Positions 37,331 through 45,123 are shown, counted from the stretch's first letter. The stretch: 46,432 bases of DNA from Phaeospirillum sp. (GCA_030651575.1 JAUSFB010000038.1:1-46432), one strand, 5' to 3'. Notes: a model not told the origin generated them from the letters alone. Translations and numbers: made by a program.

Positions 37331-39073
37331 ATGACGGAGAGAAATCTTGAGTCAGGCCTATCGGTCGAGGGGCGGATGACGGCGCGGGTCCAGGTCTTCG
37401 TCTTCATCGGCTTGGCGCTCGTCCTTGCCGTGACGACGTCGGGGCTGACCCCCGCGCCGGTTTGGGCCATGCCGGTGGTCGCCACATTGACGGTTCTGCT
37501 CGCGCTTCATTTGGCCCGCTCGGTCCTGTCCGACAGCGCCTCTCTCCGGGGACTGCGGGACGAAGCCGCCCGCCTGCGCGATGAATGCGTCGAGCTGAAG
37601 GAGAGCGAGGCTCGCTATCGCGGCTATTCCGAGGCCATCGCCGACTGGTTCTGGGAAACCGATTCCGAACACCGCTTCTGCTGGTTCTCCGAAGAGTTCC
37701 AGGCGGTGCTGGGCGTACCGCCGAGCCGCCTGCTGGGCAAGCGCAGCTGGGACGTGGTCAGCGAACGCATGGAGATCGATTCCAAGCAGTGGCAGGCCCA
37801 TATCACCGACCTGACCGCCCAACGGCCGTTCCGCGACTTCAAGTACTGGCTGGAGGACGATCACGGCCGGGCGCGCTGGATCAAGGTCCACGGCATTCCG
37901 CGCTTTACCCCGGACGGCTCGTTCCTGGGCTACCGCGGCACCGGCACCGACATCACCGCGGCGGTGGAAAACGCCCACCGCATGCACATGCTGAACCGGG
38001 CGGTGGAACAAAGCCCGGTCTCCATCGTCATCACCGACCTCAGCGCCAACATTCAGTACGTCAACGGCAAATTCCTCGAAGTCACCGGCTATACCGCCGA
38101 GGAAGCGCTGGGTCGCAATCCCCGCATCCTGAAGTCCGAACACACCCCCCCCGAGACCTATAAGGCCATGTGGGTGGCGCTGACCGCCGGAGACACCTGG
38201 GACGGAGAGCTGATCAACCACCGCAAGAACGGCGAACTCTACTGGGAATTCGCCTCGATCCAGCCGATCCAGAATATCGAGGGAACCGTCACCAACTATC
38301 TGGCGATCAAGACCGACATCACCCTGCAAAAACACAACGAAGCCCGACTGGCCAAACTGGTGGAGGATCTGCACCGCTCGAACGAGGAACTGGAGCAGTT
38401 CGCCTATGTGGCGTCCCACGATCTGCGCCAACCACTGCGCATGATCAGCGGCTATCTCGGCATGCTGCAAAAGACCCTGGCCGACAGCCTCAACGACGAT
38501 TCCCGCGCCTTCTTTGGCTTCGCCATCGACGGTGCCAAGCGGCTGGACCGCATGATCGTCGATCTGCTGGAATATTCGCGGATCGGCCGCCAGGCTTCTC
38601 CCCAGGACACGGTCGACCTGAACGAAATTCTCGGCGACAGCCTGTGCCATCTGGAAGTCGCCATCGCCGAGACCGGCGCCGTCGTGACCCTGGCCAAGAA
38701 TATGCCCACCCTCGCCGGCGATCGTTCCGAACTTGTCCGGCTGTTCCAGAACCTCGTCGGCAACGCCATCAAATACTGCGCCCCCGACCGCAAGCCCGTG
38801 GTTGAAATCTCCTGGTGCGACCGGGGACCGGACTGGGTGGTGACGGTCAGGGACAACGGTATCGGCATCGGCAAGGACGACCTTCAGCGGGTCTTCGGCA
38901 TCTTCCAGCGGCTGGTCGCCCGCGACCAGTACGAAGGCACCGGAATCGGGCTGGCGGTCTGCAAGAAAATCGCCGAACACCACGGTGGCCGGATCTGGGG
39001 GGAATCAGAACCGGGCGAAGGCAGCGCCTTCCTGGTGGCCTTCCCCAAGGCCGGGGTCAGCCGGCCGGTCTGA
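37331..39073 (+). CDS. Membrane sensor histidine kinase with two PAS domains
   Basis: 580 residues from ATG 37331, chosen for AGAGGGA just before it; the frame is open from 37178. Two helices (VQVFVFIGLALVLAVTTSGL and VWAMPVVATLTVLLALHLA) with almost no extracytoplasmic loop, a coiled coil, PAS (about 95-215, starting SEARYRGYSEAIADWFWETD), PAS (about 220-335), HisKA with ASHDLRQPLRMISGY (His near 362) and the ATPase domain (NLVGNAIKY, DNGIGIG, GTGIGLAVCKKI). The kinase core is closely similar to that at 28821-31511, suggesting duplication. No response regulator is adjacent; the PP2C regulator at 35201 is the nearest. Confidence 0.92.
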   Translation: MTERNLESGLSVEGRMTARVQVFVFIGLALVLAVTTSGLTPAPVWAMPVVATLTVLLALHLARSVLSDSASLRGLRDEAARLRDECVELKESEARYRGYSEAIADWFWETDSEHRFCWFSEEFQAVLGVPPSRLLGKRSWDVVSERMEIDSKQWQAHITDLTAQRPFRDFKYWLEDDHGRARWIKVHGIPRFTPDGSFLGYRGTGTDITAAVENAHRMHMLNRAVEQSPVSIVITDLSANIQYVNGKFLEVTGYTAEEALGRNPRILKSEHTPPETYKAMWVALTAGDTWDGELINHRKNGELYWEFASIQPIQNIEGTVTNYLAIKTDITLQKHNEARLAKLVEDLHRSNEELEQFAYVASHDLRQPLRMISGYLGMLQKTLADSLNDDSRAFFGFAIDGAKRLDRMIVDLLEYSRIGRQASPQDTVDLNEILGDSLCHLEVAIAETGAVVTLAKNMPTLAGDRSELVRLFQNLVGNAIKYCAPDRKPVVEISWCDRGPDWVVTVRDNGIGIGKDDLQRVFGIFQRLVARDQYEGTGIGLAVCKKIAEHHGGRIWGESEPGEGSAFLVAFPKAGVSRPV

Positions 39074-39076
39074 TCG

Positions 39077-39652
39077 TCAGCGCAAGCCGAACATGCGGTT
39101 CAGGGTCCGGTGGCCGGCCAACTGATGCAACAGGCCAAGCAGGGGATGGACGATCAGATAGGCCCACATCAGCGGCGCCATGGCCTCGTGAACCTCCTTG
39201 ACCGTGCGCAACGACGGCGACAATCCGCCGTTCGGGGCGGCTCCGACCGCCAGGGCGGTTCCGGTGGCCGCCATGAACAGCGCGATCAGCAATCCGCCGC
39301 CTTGAACCGCCGCCGGCAGCGGTCGGGTCTGCGAACCATCGGGCAACCGCCCCCGGACTCCCTCCCCGACCGTCTCCGCGATGTCGGCGCGCAGCTCCGA
39401 CAGCCGCCCCCGCGAGAACCAGGGGAACAGCATCAACGCCTCGCCGCGCATCACGCCGCGCCCGACCACCCACAGCCAGTAGAGGCTGGTCACGCCCAGC
39501 AGGCCGATGCCGATCAACTCGTGAACGCCGTACCACTCATTGGGCAAGCGCCCGGGTTTCGGGTGAATCATCACCAGACTGGTCACCATCTGCGAAGTGA
39601 CGCCAACTGCGACAAGCAGATGCAAGATGCGGGTCAGCGGGTCATATTTCAT
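39077..39652 (-). CDS. Cytochrome b561-type membrane protein
   Basis: 191 residues, four helices of the prokaryotic b561/Ni-Fe-hydrogenase cytochrome b class: TRILHLLVAVGVTSQMVTSL with one His, WYGVHELIGIGLLGVTSLYWLW with a second, GGLLIALFMAATGTALAVG, and VHEAMAPLMWAYLIVHPLLGLLHQL with further His. These His residues can coordinate two hemes that carry electrons across the membrane. A cytoplasmic insert of about 50 residues separates helices 2 and 3. AGGAG precedes the ATG. It follows the 39662 gene by nine bases and shares its control region. Confidence 0.82.
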   Translation of the reverse strand: MKYDPLTRILHLLVAVGVTSQMVTSLVMIHPKPGRLPNEWYGVHELIGIGLLGVTSLYWLWVVGRGVMRGEALMLFPWFSRGRLSELRADIAETVGEGVRGRLPDGSQTRPLPAAVQGGGLLIALFMAATGTALAVGAAPNGGLSPSLRTVKEVHEAMAPLMWAYLIVHPLLGLLHQLAGHRTLNRMFGLR

Positions 39653-39661
39653 GGCGCGCTC

Positions 39662-40135
39662 CTAATGGCTCGGGGATTGCCAGCCGGGATGGGCGAAGAA
39701 TCGGCCATAGGACGAAATGGCGTCGATCACCATGACGACCCCGTCCTGCGCCTTGCGCTCCGTCTTCATGTGCTCGACGCCGTCCATGATCCGGGCCAAC
39801 ACCAGATGAAGCTGGGCGTCGGCCTCGGGCGGCAGCTTGCAATTGGCGGTCACGTATTCAATCCGGGCGGAAATCCCGTTGGCCAACCGGGAAAACTCGG
39901 CCGCGTCGAACCGGCCGTCATGGATCCGTGGCGCGGCATCGGCCATGAGGTCGCGGATTTCGGACATGCCGTGGCGAAGGGCGCCGTCGGTCGGCCATTG
40001 CCGGCCGTGGTCAAGCGTCGGCTCCGATTGGGCCGCGCCATGGGAGGCGTGGCCATGGTCGGCGGCAAAAGCGCCGCCGATGGCCGAAACTCCCAGGCCG
40101 GCGGCGATCAGTAGTGCGAGAACAGTGTGATTCAT
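39662..40135 (-). CDS. Exported helical His-containing protein of the b561/SHP locus, function unknown
   Basis: 157 residues from ATG 40135 with AAAGGAG upstream (a TTG at 40156 is less likely). A signal peptide (TVLALLIAAGLGVSAIGGAFA) precedes ADHGHASHG and a predicted helical bundle (RHGMSEIRDLMADAAPRIHDG; ARIEYVTANCKLPPEADAQLHLVLARIMDGVEHM). No CxxCH is present, so any heme or metal would be bound non-covalently. The 40-bp element described at 40178 lies 43 bases upstream of the start codon. I do not recognise a named family. Confidence 0.78.
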   Translation of the reverse strand: MNHTVLALLIAAGLGVSAIGGAFAADHGHASHGAAQSEPTLDHGRQWPTDGALRHGMSEIRDLMADAAPRIHDGRFDAAEFSRLANGISARIEYVTANCKLPPEADAQLHLVLARIMDGVEHMKTERKAQDGVVMVIDAISSYGRFFAHPGWQSPSH

Positions 40136-40177
40136 GAGGGTACGTGCTCCTTTCAAACGTCAAGATAGTCATGCCCA

Positions 40178-40217
40178 CCTGAACCGGATCTGACTCGTTC
40201 GTTCATCCTGGGTTCAG
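40178..40217 (-). promoter_or_regulatory. 40-bp element, copy 1, upstream of the 39662/39077 operon
   Basis: Reads CCTGAACC (40178-40185), CTGAC (40190-40194), CGTTCAT (40200-40206) and CTGGGTTCAG (40208-40217). The same blocks with the same spacing recur at 41774-41813, with 31 of 40 positions equal. The ends form an imperfect inverted repeat (CCTGAACC with GGTTCAG). It lies in the 92-base gap between the diheme cytochrome gene and the 40135 start. Binding by the adjacent OmpR-type regulator is inferred. Confidence 0.75.
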
Positions 40218-40227
40218 GTTGGCTTTA

Positions 40228-40701
40228 TCAATCGTCGTCGTACAAACCCCGGTCGGCGCCCATATGGCAGGCGGGGCAGTTGGACTTGGTCACCACCTTG
40301 GGGTCCTGCCAGACCTTGTCGGCAAAGCGGTGCTTGCGCTCGAAATCCGGGTTGGCGGTGATCCGCTGCGGCGTGGCGCCGGGATTGACCCATTGCATGT
40401 ATTTACGGGCGCGCCCCTTGGTCACCACATCGCCGGCATTGGCGGTCATGTAGTCGCGGATGATTTTGGCCTTGTCGGCAGGCAGGCTGGCGTCCTCGTC
40501 GAAGTGCTTGTCCAGTTCGTTCATCATGCGGTCCCAGGACCGGGCCGGCAGAAAGGCGGGCTGGAACGCCATGTGACAGGCGCCGCATTCTTTTTGCACG
40601 ACGGCGTCCGTGACCGGTGGAACCCAGTCGTTGCCGCCGGCCAAAGCCGGAGTGGCCACCAGCAGCGCCGCCGCGAGGGAGAAGATAATCCGCATGATCA
40701 T
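40228..40701 (-). CDS. dhc: Diheme cytochrome c (DHC type)
   Basis: 157 residues from ATG 40701, which overlaps the SHP gene stop (ATGA at 40698-40701). A signal peptide (MRIIFSLAAALLVATPALA) then two heme sites, CGACH (38-42) and CPACH (about 143-147), separated by the DHC-typical LPARSWDRMMNELDKHFDEDASL. DHC passes electrons from a membrane cytochrome b to SHP in the known three-gene clusters. The C-terminus is acidic (LYDDD). Confidence 0.9.
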   Translation of the reverse strand: MIMRIIFSLAAALLVATPALAGGNDWVPPVTDAVVQKECGACHMAFQPAFLPARSWDRMMNELDKHFDEDASLPADKAKIIRDYMTANAGDVVTKGRARKYMQWVNPGATPQRITANPDFERKHRFADKVWQDPKVVTKSNCPACHMGADRGLYDDD

Positions 40702-41117
40702 TGCCCCGCCATGAAGGTGATGTAGTCGCCTTTTTCGATCGGGGAGCACTCGCGCCCGATCACGCTTTTACAATCCCGGCCGAACTGCTTTTCCACCTCG
40801 GCCATATCGGTGAAGCGTTTAGGCGTGACCGACACCGCCACCGGCTCGATGGGGCGGCCGGTCTTGGCGTTCTGGCCGGCCGTCTTGGGATTGTCGGTAT
40901 GGCAGGCGGTGCAAGACGGGGTGCGGGCGTCGCCCCCGGTCCATTTGGCGCGGAACAGGCTTTCTCCGCGCTGGGCCGAAAATCCGGTGAAGGCGGGATC
41001 AACCTTGCGAGCCTGACCGGCGTAATCGGCCAAAATGGTGTCGCGGCGGGCGTCTGCGGCCATGGCAGCGGCCGGCAGGGCAATCATAAGGCCGACCATG
41101 AGAAGGGGACGGATCAT
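40698..41117 (-). CDS. shp: SHP-type monoheme cytochrome c (DUF1924)
   Basis: 139 residues from ATG 41117, which overlaps the cytochrome b stop. A signal peptide (MVGLMIALPAAAMA) precedes ADYAGQARKVDPAFTGFSAQRGESLF, the DUF1924 signature, and the heme motif CTACH at 69-73. The two late Cys (FGRDCKSVIGRECSP) fit the SHP disulphide. SHP (Rhodobacter sphaeroides heme protein) has a labile Asn heme ligand and binds O2 or NO when reduced. It lies in a cyt b-shp-dhc order with four-base overlaps. Confidence 0.92.
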   Translation of the reverse strand: MIRPLLMVGLMIALPAAAMAADARRDTILADYAGQARKVDPAFTGFSAQRGESLFRAKWTGGDARTPSCTACHTDNPKTAGQNAKTGRPIEPVAVSVTPKRFTDMAEVEKQFGRDCKSVIGRECSPIEKGDYITFMAGQ

Positions 41118-41590
41118 TGGATGTTCTCCTTGGAAAATCGGATGCCGGACAATTCCTGCCCGATACGGTTCAGCAGCCGCTTGCCGCCGTAGATAAAGGC
41201 GACGAAGGCCACATGGCCGCCGATCACCCAAAGGGAGGTCTGGGCGATGACTTCATGCGGGTCTTCCAGCCACGGAAGACCATCGGCAAGCGCGCCGGAG
41301 ATCGCGGCGAGGCCGACCCCGGCCAGCAGAGCCGCCGCCAGCCAGCCGAACAGCGGATGGCGCCCCTTTCTGGCCCAGTCCAGGGTGGGACGCGGCAGGC
41401 GCAGCGGGCTGGCGGTTGGGGCGAACGCCCCCACCAGCAACCGGACGACGATGGCCGCCAGCACTGCATAGCCGGCGAACAGATGCATGGCGTAGGTGTC
41501 CTCGTCCGCCGTCACATAGGCGACGAGGAAGGCCCCGGCCACCCAGGCGTGCCAGAGCTTCAGCAAGGTATGATGGAGCTTGGTCGACAT
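41114..41590 (-). CDS. Cytochrome b561-type membrane protein of the SHP operon
   Basis: 158 residues with four helices (LLKLWHAWVAGAFLVAYVTA; YAMHLFAGYAVLAAIVVRLLVGAF; FGWLAAALLAGVGLAAISGAL; SLWVIGGHVAFVAFIYGGKRLL) whose His residues fit the b561 heme sites. It is the membrane quinol-side partner expected for DHC and SHP. It begins 12 bases after the stop of the small ORF at 41603-41728 and its stop overlaps the shp ATG. Confidence 0.9.
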   Translation of the reverse strand: MSTKLHHTLLKLWHAWVAGAFLVAYVTADEDTYAMHLFAGYAVLAAIVVRLLVGAFAPTASPLRLPRPTLDWARKGRHPLFGWLAAALLAGVGLAAISGALADGLPWLEDPHEVIAQTSLWVIGGHVAFVAFIYGGKRLLNRIGQELSGIRFSKENIQ

Positions 41591-41602
41591 GATCGTTCTC
41601 GC

Positions 41603-41728
41603 TCAGTCGTGATGGCCGGTGACGGTCGGCAGGGCGAGTCCGGCCCCCCGCGTCTGGGCATAGACGGCGGCGGCCGATCCGATCAGGATGGCGGCGACCA
41701 GGCAGTGGATCAGCATTTTTCCGAGCAT
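41603..41728 (-). CDS. Small leading ORF of the SHP operon (41 residues)
   Basis: Too short for usual gene calls. ATG at 41728 is preceded five bases away by a perfect AAGGAGG (41734-41740). The product is MLGKMLIHCLVAAILIGSAA, then VYAQTRGAGLALPTVTGHHD, with stop TGA at 41603-41605. It reads as a signal peptide with a probable AYA-Q-like cleavage (VYA/Q), leaving a 17-residue mature peptide ending His-His-Asp, or as a single-pass membrane peptide. It is the first gene downstream of the 40-bp element copy 2 and heads the cytochrome b-shp-dhc operon. I do not recognise a family. Confidence 0.72.
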   Translation of the reverse strand: MLGKMLIHCLVAAILIGSAAAVYAQTRGAGLALPTVTGHHD

Positions 41729-41773
41729 CGCATCCTCCTTGGGTCTCGATGTCGGCCAGAGTACTCAAACCAG

Positions 41774-41813
41774 CCTGAACCAAGACTGACCGGCCCGTTC
41801 ATGCTGGGTTCAG
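41774..41813. promoter_or_regulatory. 40-bp element, copy 2, in the divergent gap of the SHP and PepSY-regulator operons
   Basis: Reads CCTGAACC (41774-41781), CTGAC (41786-41790), CGTTCAT (41796-41802) and CTGGGTTCAG (41804-41813), with the same block spacing as copy 1. It ends 24 bases before the PepSY start and begins 45 bases upstream of the small ORF start, so it can serve both directions. Confidence 0.78.
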
Positions 41814-41837
41814 ACTTCGGGGCCTAGGATTCAAGCC

Positions 41838-42164
41838 ATGACATACGCTCCGCTCATCCTGGCCGCCCTGATCGCCTTCACGGCTGGACCGGCCCTTGCC
41901 AGCGACGGCCACGGCCGCAGTCACGATCACGACCGCGCCCGCCGCGCCGTCGAGGAGGGCCGCATCCTGCCGCTGAAAGAAATTCTGAACCGGGCCGAAA
42001 CGGCTTATCCTGGACAACTGATCGAAGCGGAACTGGAGGATGATGACGGCCCCCTGGTCTACGAGATCAAGATGCTGACCAAGGATGGTCGCCTGATGAA
42101 GCTGCTCTACGACGCCCAGACCGGCGAATTGATCAAGGCCAAAAGCCGGGACAACCGGCGATGA
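41838..42164 (+). CDS. Exported PepSY-domain protein
   Basis: 108 residues. A signal peptide (PLILAALIAFTAGPALA) precedes a His-rich strip (SDGHGRSHDHD) and a PepSY domain (GRILPLKEILNRAETAYPGQ; EIKMLTKDGRLMKLLYDAQTGEL). Such proteins are often encoded before PhoPQ-type two-component genes and may modulate the kinase from the periplasm. The stop overlaps the response regulator ATG (42161-42164). Confidence 0.9.
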   Translation: MTYAPLILAALIAFTAGPALASDGHGRSHDHDRARRAVEEGRILPLKEILNRAETAYPGQLIEAELEDDDGPLVYEIKMLTKDGRLMKLLYDAQTGELIKAKSRDNRR

Positions 42165-42829
42165 GAGTGTTGGTGATCGAGGACGAGCCGACCCTGGCCT
42201 TCCGCCTGCAACAGGTGCTGGAGGCGGCAGGTTTTGTCGTAGACGTCGCCTATGACGGCGAGGAGGGCTGCCATCTGGGCGATACCGAGCCCTATGACGC
42301 CGTCGTCCTCGACCTCGGCCTGCCCAGGATCGATGGCGTCACCGTGCTGCAACGCTGGCGCGAAGCGGGCCGCGCCATGCCGGTGATGATCTTGACGGCG
42401 CGCGGCCGCTGGTCCGAAAAAATGGCGGGATTCAACGCCGGCGCCGACGACTACATGACCAAGCCGTTCGAGATGGAGGAAGTGGTCTATCGCCTGCGCG
42501 CCCTGATCCGGCGGGCGGCGGGCCATTCCCAGCCGGAACTGGTCTGCGGCGCGGTGCGGCTCGACACCAATAGCGGCCGGGTCACGCTGGACGGCGTTCC
42601 GATCCAGATGACCGCACAGGAATTCCGCATCCTGTCTTATTTCATGCACCATCCGGGGCGGATCGTCAGCCGCACCGAGCTGATGGAGCATGTCTACGAC
42701 CGCCACTTCGACAGCGATTCCAACGTGCTTGAGGTCCTGCTGGGACGGATCCGCAAAAAAGTCGGGGCCGAACTGATTCAGACCGTGCGCGGCCAGGGCT
42801 ATCGCATGGTGGAGCAGCGGGGGCAATGA
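42161..42829 (+). CDS. OmpR-family response regulator
   Basis: 222 residues. A receiver with the acidic pair (VIEDEPT) and acceptor Asp in AVVLDLGLP, near 51, then ILTARG and the KPF lysine, followed by a winged-helix domain (about 128-220; LTAQEFRIL-like QMTAQEFRILSYF and RIRKKVG). It is of the QseB/PhoP group. The 40-bp element copies upstream of the cytochrome operons are its likely targets. Overlaps both neighbours by four bases. Confidence 0.93.
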   Translation: MRVLVIEDEPTLAFRLQQVLEAAGFVVDVAYDGEEGCHLGDTEPYDAVVLDLGLPRIDGVTVLQRWREAGRAMPVMILTARGRWSEKMAGFNAGADDYMTKPFEMEEVVYRLRALIRRAAGHSQPELVCGAVRLDTNSGRVTLDGVPIQMTAQEFRILSYFMHHPGRIVSRTELMEHVYDRHFDSDSNVLEVLLGRIRKKVGAELIQTVRGQGYRMVEQRGQ

Positions 42830-44148
42830 CCGCCTCCCTCTCCGCCCGTCTGGTGGCTGGGGCGCTGATCTGGCTGGTGGTCATGCTGGCGATGGGCGGC
42901 GGCGTCCTGACCCTGGCCTTCCGCAATACCGTCGAGCAGGAGTTCAGCCATCGCCTGGACGCCATGCTGCGGGCGATGATCGCCGCCACCGAGATCGGCC
43001 CCGATGGAGCCGTCATTACCATGCGGCCCCTGGGCGATCCGCGCTTCGACCAGATCTTTTCCGGCTGGTACTGGCAGGTGACGGAGCCGTCTGGGCGTCA
43101 GCTCCGCTCGCGCTCCCTGTGGGACAGCGTCCTGGACTCCGCCGATGGCGGCACGGAATTGCGCACCCGCCACATGGACGGCCCCCAGGGCGAACCCCTG
43201 CTGGTGGCCGAGCGCGACCTGCGCTTTCCCGAAGCCAGCGGCCCGGTCCACCTGCTGATCGCCGGCGACCTGCGCGAGGTGCGCGAGGGAGTGCGGCGCT
43301 TCGACCTGCTGCTGGGATCGGCCCTGGGGCTGCTGGGCGGCGGATTGGTCATCGCCATCCTGATTCAGGTCCGGTTCGGCCTGCGCCCGCTGCGGGCCAT
43401 GGCGCATGATCTGAATGCGGTCCGCCAGGGCGAGCGCGACCGGCTGCCAGAGGGCTACCCACGCGAGGTCGCCCCCCTGGCCGAAGCCATGAACGGCGTG
43501 CTCGATAAGGACGCCGAGCTGATCGAGCGGGCGCGGACCCATGTGGGCAATCTGGCCCACGGCCTGAAAACACCGCTGGCCATCGTCGCCGCCGAAATGG
43601 CCGACCACCCGGACAAGACGGTGGTGGCCGAACAGGTGGAAGCCATGCGCCGGCTGATCGAACACCACCTGGGCCGCGCCTCGGCGGTGGCCGGAGCCGG
43701 ACGGGTGCTGGGCGGCAAGGTGGCGGTGCGCGAGGTCGCCCAGGCCATCGCCGGCGTATTGGCCCGCGTCTTCGCCGATCGGGACCTTGCCTTCGACATC
43801 GACCTTCCCGCCACGGCCGCTTTCCGGGGACAGCGCGAGGATCTGGAAGAGATCCTGGGCAATCTGATGGAGAACGCCTGCAAATGGGCGGTCGGCCGGA
43901 TCAGGGTGTCGGGCGGCGGCGGCCCGGCCGGGCTGACCCTGTCGGTGGAGGATGACGGGCCGGGGATGCCGCCCGAACTGACCGCCGAGGCGTCCCAGCG
44001 GGGGCGCCGTCTCGATGAGATGGCCCCGGGCTGGGGCCTGGGCCTGTCCATCGTGTCCGATCTGGTGCAGGTCAATGGCGGCGCGATGGACTTTTCCCGC
44101 TCCGATCTCGGCGGCCTTGCCGTCACCATCCGGATGCCGCCCCGCTGA
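42826..44148 (+). CDS. Membrane sensor histidine kinase (PhoQ/QseC type)
   Basis: 440 residues. Helix 1 (LVAGALIWLVVMLAMGGGVLTLAF), a periplasmic domain (about 35-160), helix 2 (LLGSALGLLGGGLVIAILIQV), HAMP, HisKA with HVGNLAHGLKTPLAIV (His near 245), and an ATPase domain with NLMENACKWA, DDGPGMP and GWGLGLSIVSDLV. It ends the PepSY-regulator-kinase operon, divergent from the SHP operon. The stimulus is not known; the PepSY partner and the cytochromes suggest a redox or gas signal. Confidence 0.92.
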   Translation: MTASLSARLVAGALIWLVVMLAMGGGVLTLAFRNTVEQEFSHRLDAMLRAMIAATEIGPDGAVITMRPLGDPRFDQIFSGWYWQVTEPSGRQLRSRSLWDSVLDSADGGTELRTRHMDGPQGEPLLVAERDLRFPEASGPVHLLIAGDLREVREGVRRFDLLLGSALGLLGGGLVIAILIQVRFGLRPLRAMAHDLNAVRQGERDRLPEGYPREVAPLAEAMNGVLDKDAELIERARTHVGNLAHGLKTPLAIVAAEMADHPDKTVVAEQVEAMRRLIEHHLGRASAVAGAGRVLGGKVAVREVAQAIAGVLARVFADRDLAFDIDLPATAAFRGQREDLEEILGNLMENACKWAVGRIRVSGGGGPAGLTLSVEDDGPGMPPELTAEASQRGRRLDEMAPGWGLGLSIVSDLVQVNGGAMDFSRSDLGGLAVTIRMPPR

Positions 44149-44234
44149 CAGGAGTCTCGGAGGACCGGGATTTGGCGTTGTGGTTGTTGATAAAGCACCG
44201 CACTGACTATAAGCCAGTACAAATCAATGTGTTG

Positions 44235-44535
44235 ATCGTCGATTTCCATGGATATTTTATGTAACAATTGCACTTCTGGGTATCTGACACTGCTGGTCGA
44301 CGTGTTCAGTCGATGCATCTTGGGTTGCTGCTTGACCCTTGAAAAGCCAAAAGTTCTGTCGGTTGCGATCTGTCTTGCCCACGCAATCTGCCCCAAGAAC
44401 GAATGGATGAAAGCGCTTGGCTTGGCCGATTTTTCCTGGCCACCGTATGGGCGGCCCAAGAAGATTCTAACCGACAGTGGCAAGGACTTTCGGAGCGATG
44501 CATTCGTGCAAGACTGTGAGGATTTCGGCATCGCA
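44235..44535 (+). mobile_element. Remnant of a Mu/TniA-family DDE transposase
   Basis: From about 44248 the frame reads LTLLVDVFSRCILGCCLTLEKP, SVAICLAHAICPKNEWMKALGL, then [32 protein letters not shown]. This is the rve/DDE core of TniA- or IS481/Mu-type transposases, with the second catalytic Asp in LTDSGKDF. The N-terminus is missing (stop at 44233-44235), the part past the central core including the last Glu is missing, and no terminal repeats are visible. The stretch 44160-44450 is richer in A and T than the flanks, which fits foreign DNA. Ends in an abrupt junction with another coding fragment. Confidence 0.75.
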
Positions 44536-44728
44536 TTGGGCCGGCGAAACCGCGGTCGGGCTGCGGGAACTGGGAACCGCCAGGACCGGGGCCTACTTCT
44601 CCACCGCCCCGTTCGTGGCGGCCTTCGCCGGACGCGCCTATGGTGGGATCTATATCCTGACTTCGCTGGTTTGGCTGTGGCTGGTGGAGGGCCATCGCCC
44701 CGACCGTCCTGATTTCGGGGCGTCATGA
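44536..44728 (+). pseudogene. Fused remnants of an EamA/DMT permease and a YnfA-family protein
   Basis: After the transposase fragment, the frame continuing to TGA at 44726 reads [19 protein letters not shown], typical of the last-helix region of EamA/DMT permeases, then [25 protein letters not shown] and [11 protein letters not shown], typical of the C-terminal half of YnfA (UPF0060). The first is missing both ends and the second lacks its N-terminal half and its last helix. The join of the two is near 44613. This looks like a deletion scar; neither product can be functional. The stop overlaps the end of the MerR gene. Confidence 0.68.
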
Positions 44729-45115
44729 CGCCAGAGCGTCGATGATGCGGCATTCGGCGACGGTTCCGGCACAACAGCGCGCCATCTCGCGCAGCGCATC
44801 CCGCAGTCGCCCCAATTCCTCGATCTTGCGCTCGACCTCGGCCAGATGCGCCGCAGTCATGCGGTCGGCATCCTCGCACGGTTGCTCGGGATGCTCGGCC
44901 AGACGCAACAGCGCCCGGATCGCCTCGATACTGAAGCCGAGATCGCGTCCCTTGCGGATGAAGGACAGCCGCCGCAGATGCTCCTCGCCATATTGGCGAT
45001 AGCCCGCCGATGTCCGATCCGGTTCGGGCAACAGAGCGATGCGCTCGTAATAGCGGATGGTCTCGATATTGACGCCGGTCGCCTTGCCGAGCGCCCCGAT
45101 GCTGATCATCTTCAT
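44723..45115 (-). CDS. MerR-family metal-responsive regulator (CadR/ZntR-like)
   Basis: About 130 residues from ATG 45115 (ATGs at 45118 and 45109 are also possible; frame open to 45154). The winged-helix part is [23 protein letters not shown], then the dimer helix ending near the RCCAG metal loop. Cys residues fit the metal-sensing pattern: PCEDA, then [11 protein letters not shown] close to the C-terminus. It is divergent from the CDF gene and its operator lies in the 66-base gap. Metal specificity (Cd/Pb/Zn/Hg) cannot be read with certainty. Confidence 0.9.
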   Translation of the reverse strand: MKMISIGALGKATGVNIETIRYYERIALLPEPDRTSAGYRQYGEEHLRRLSFIRKGRDLGFSIEAIRALLRLAEHPEQPCEDADRMTAAHLAEVERKIEELGRLRDALREMARCCAGTVAECRIIDALAS

Positions 45116-45123
45116 CATGGCGC

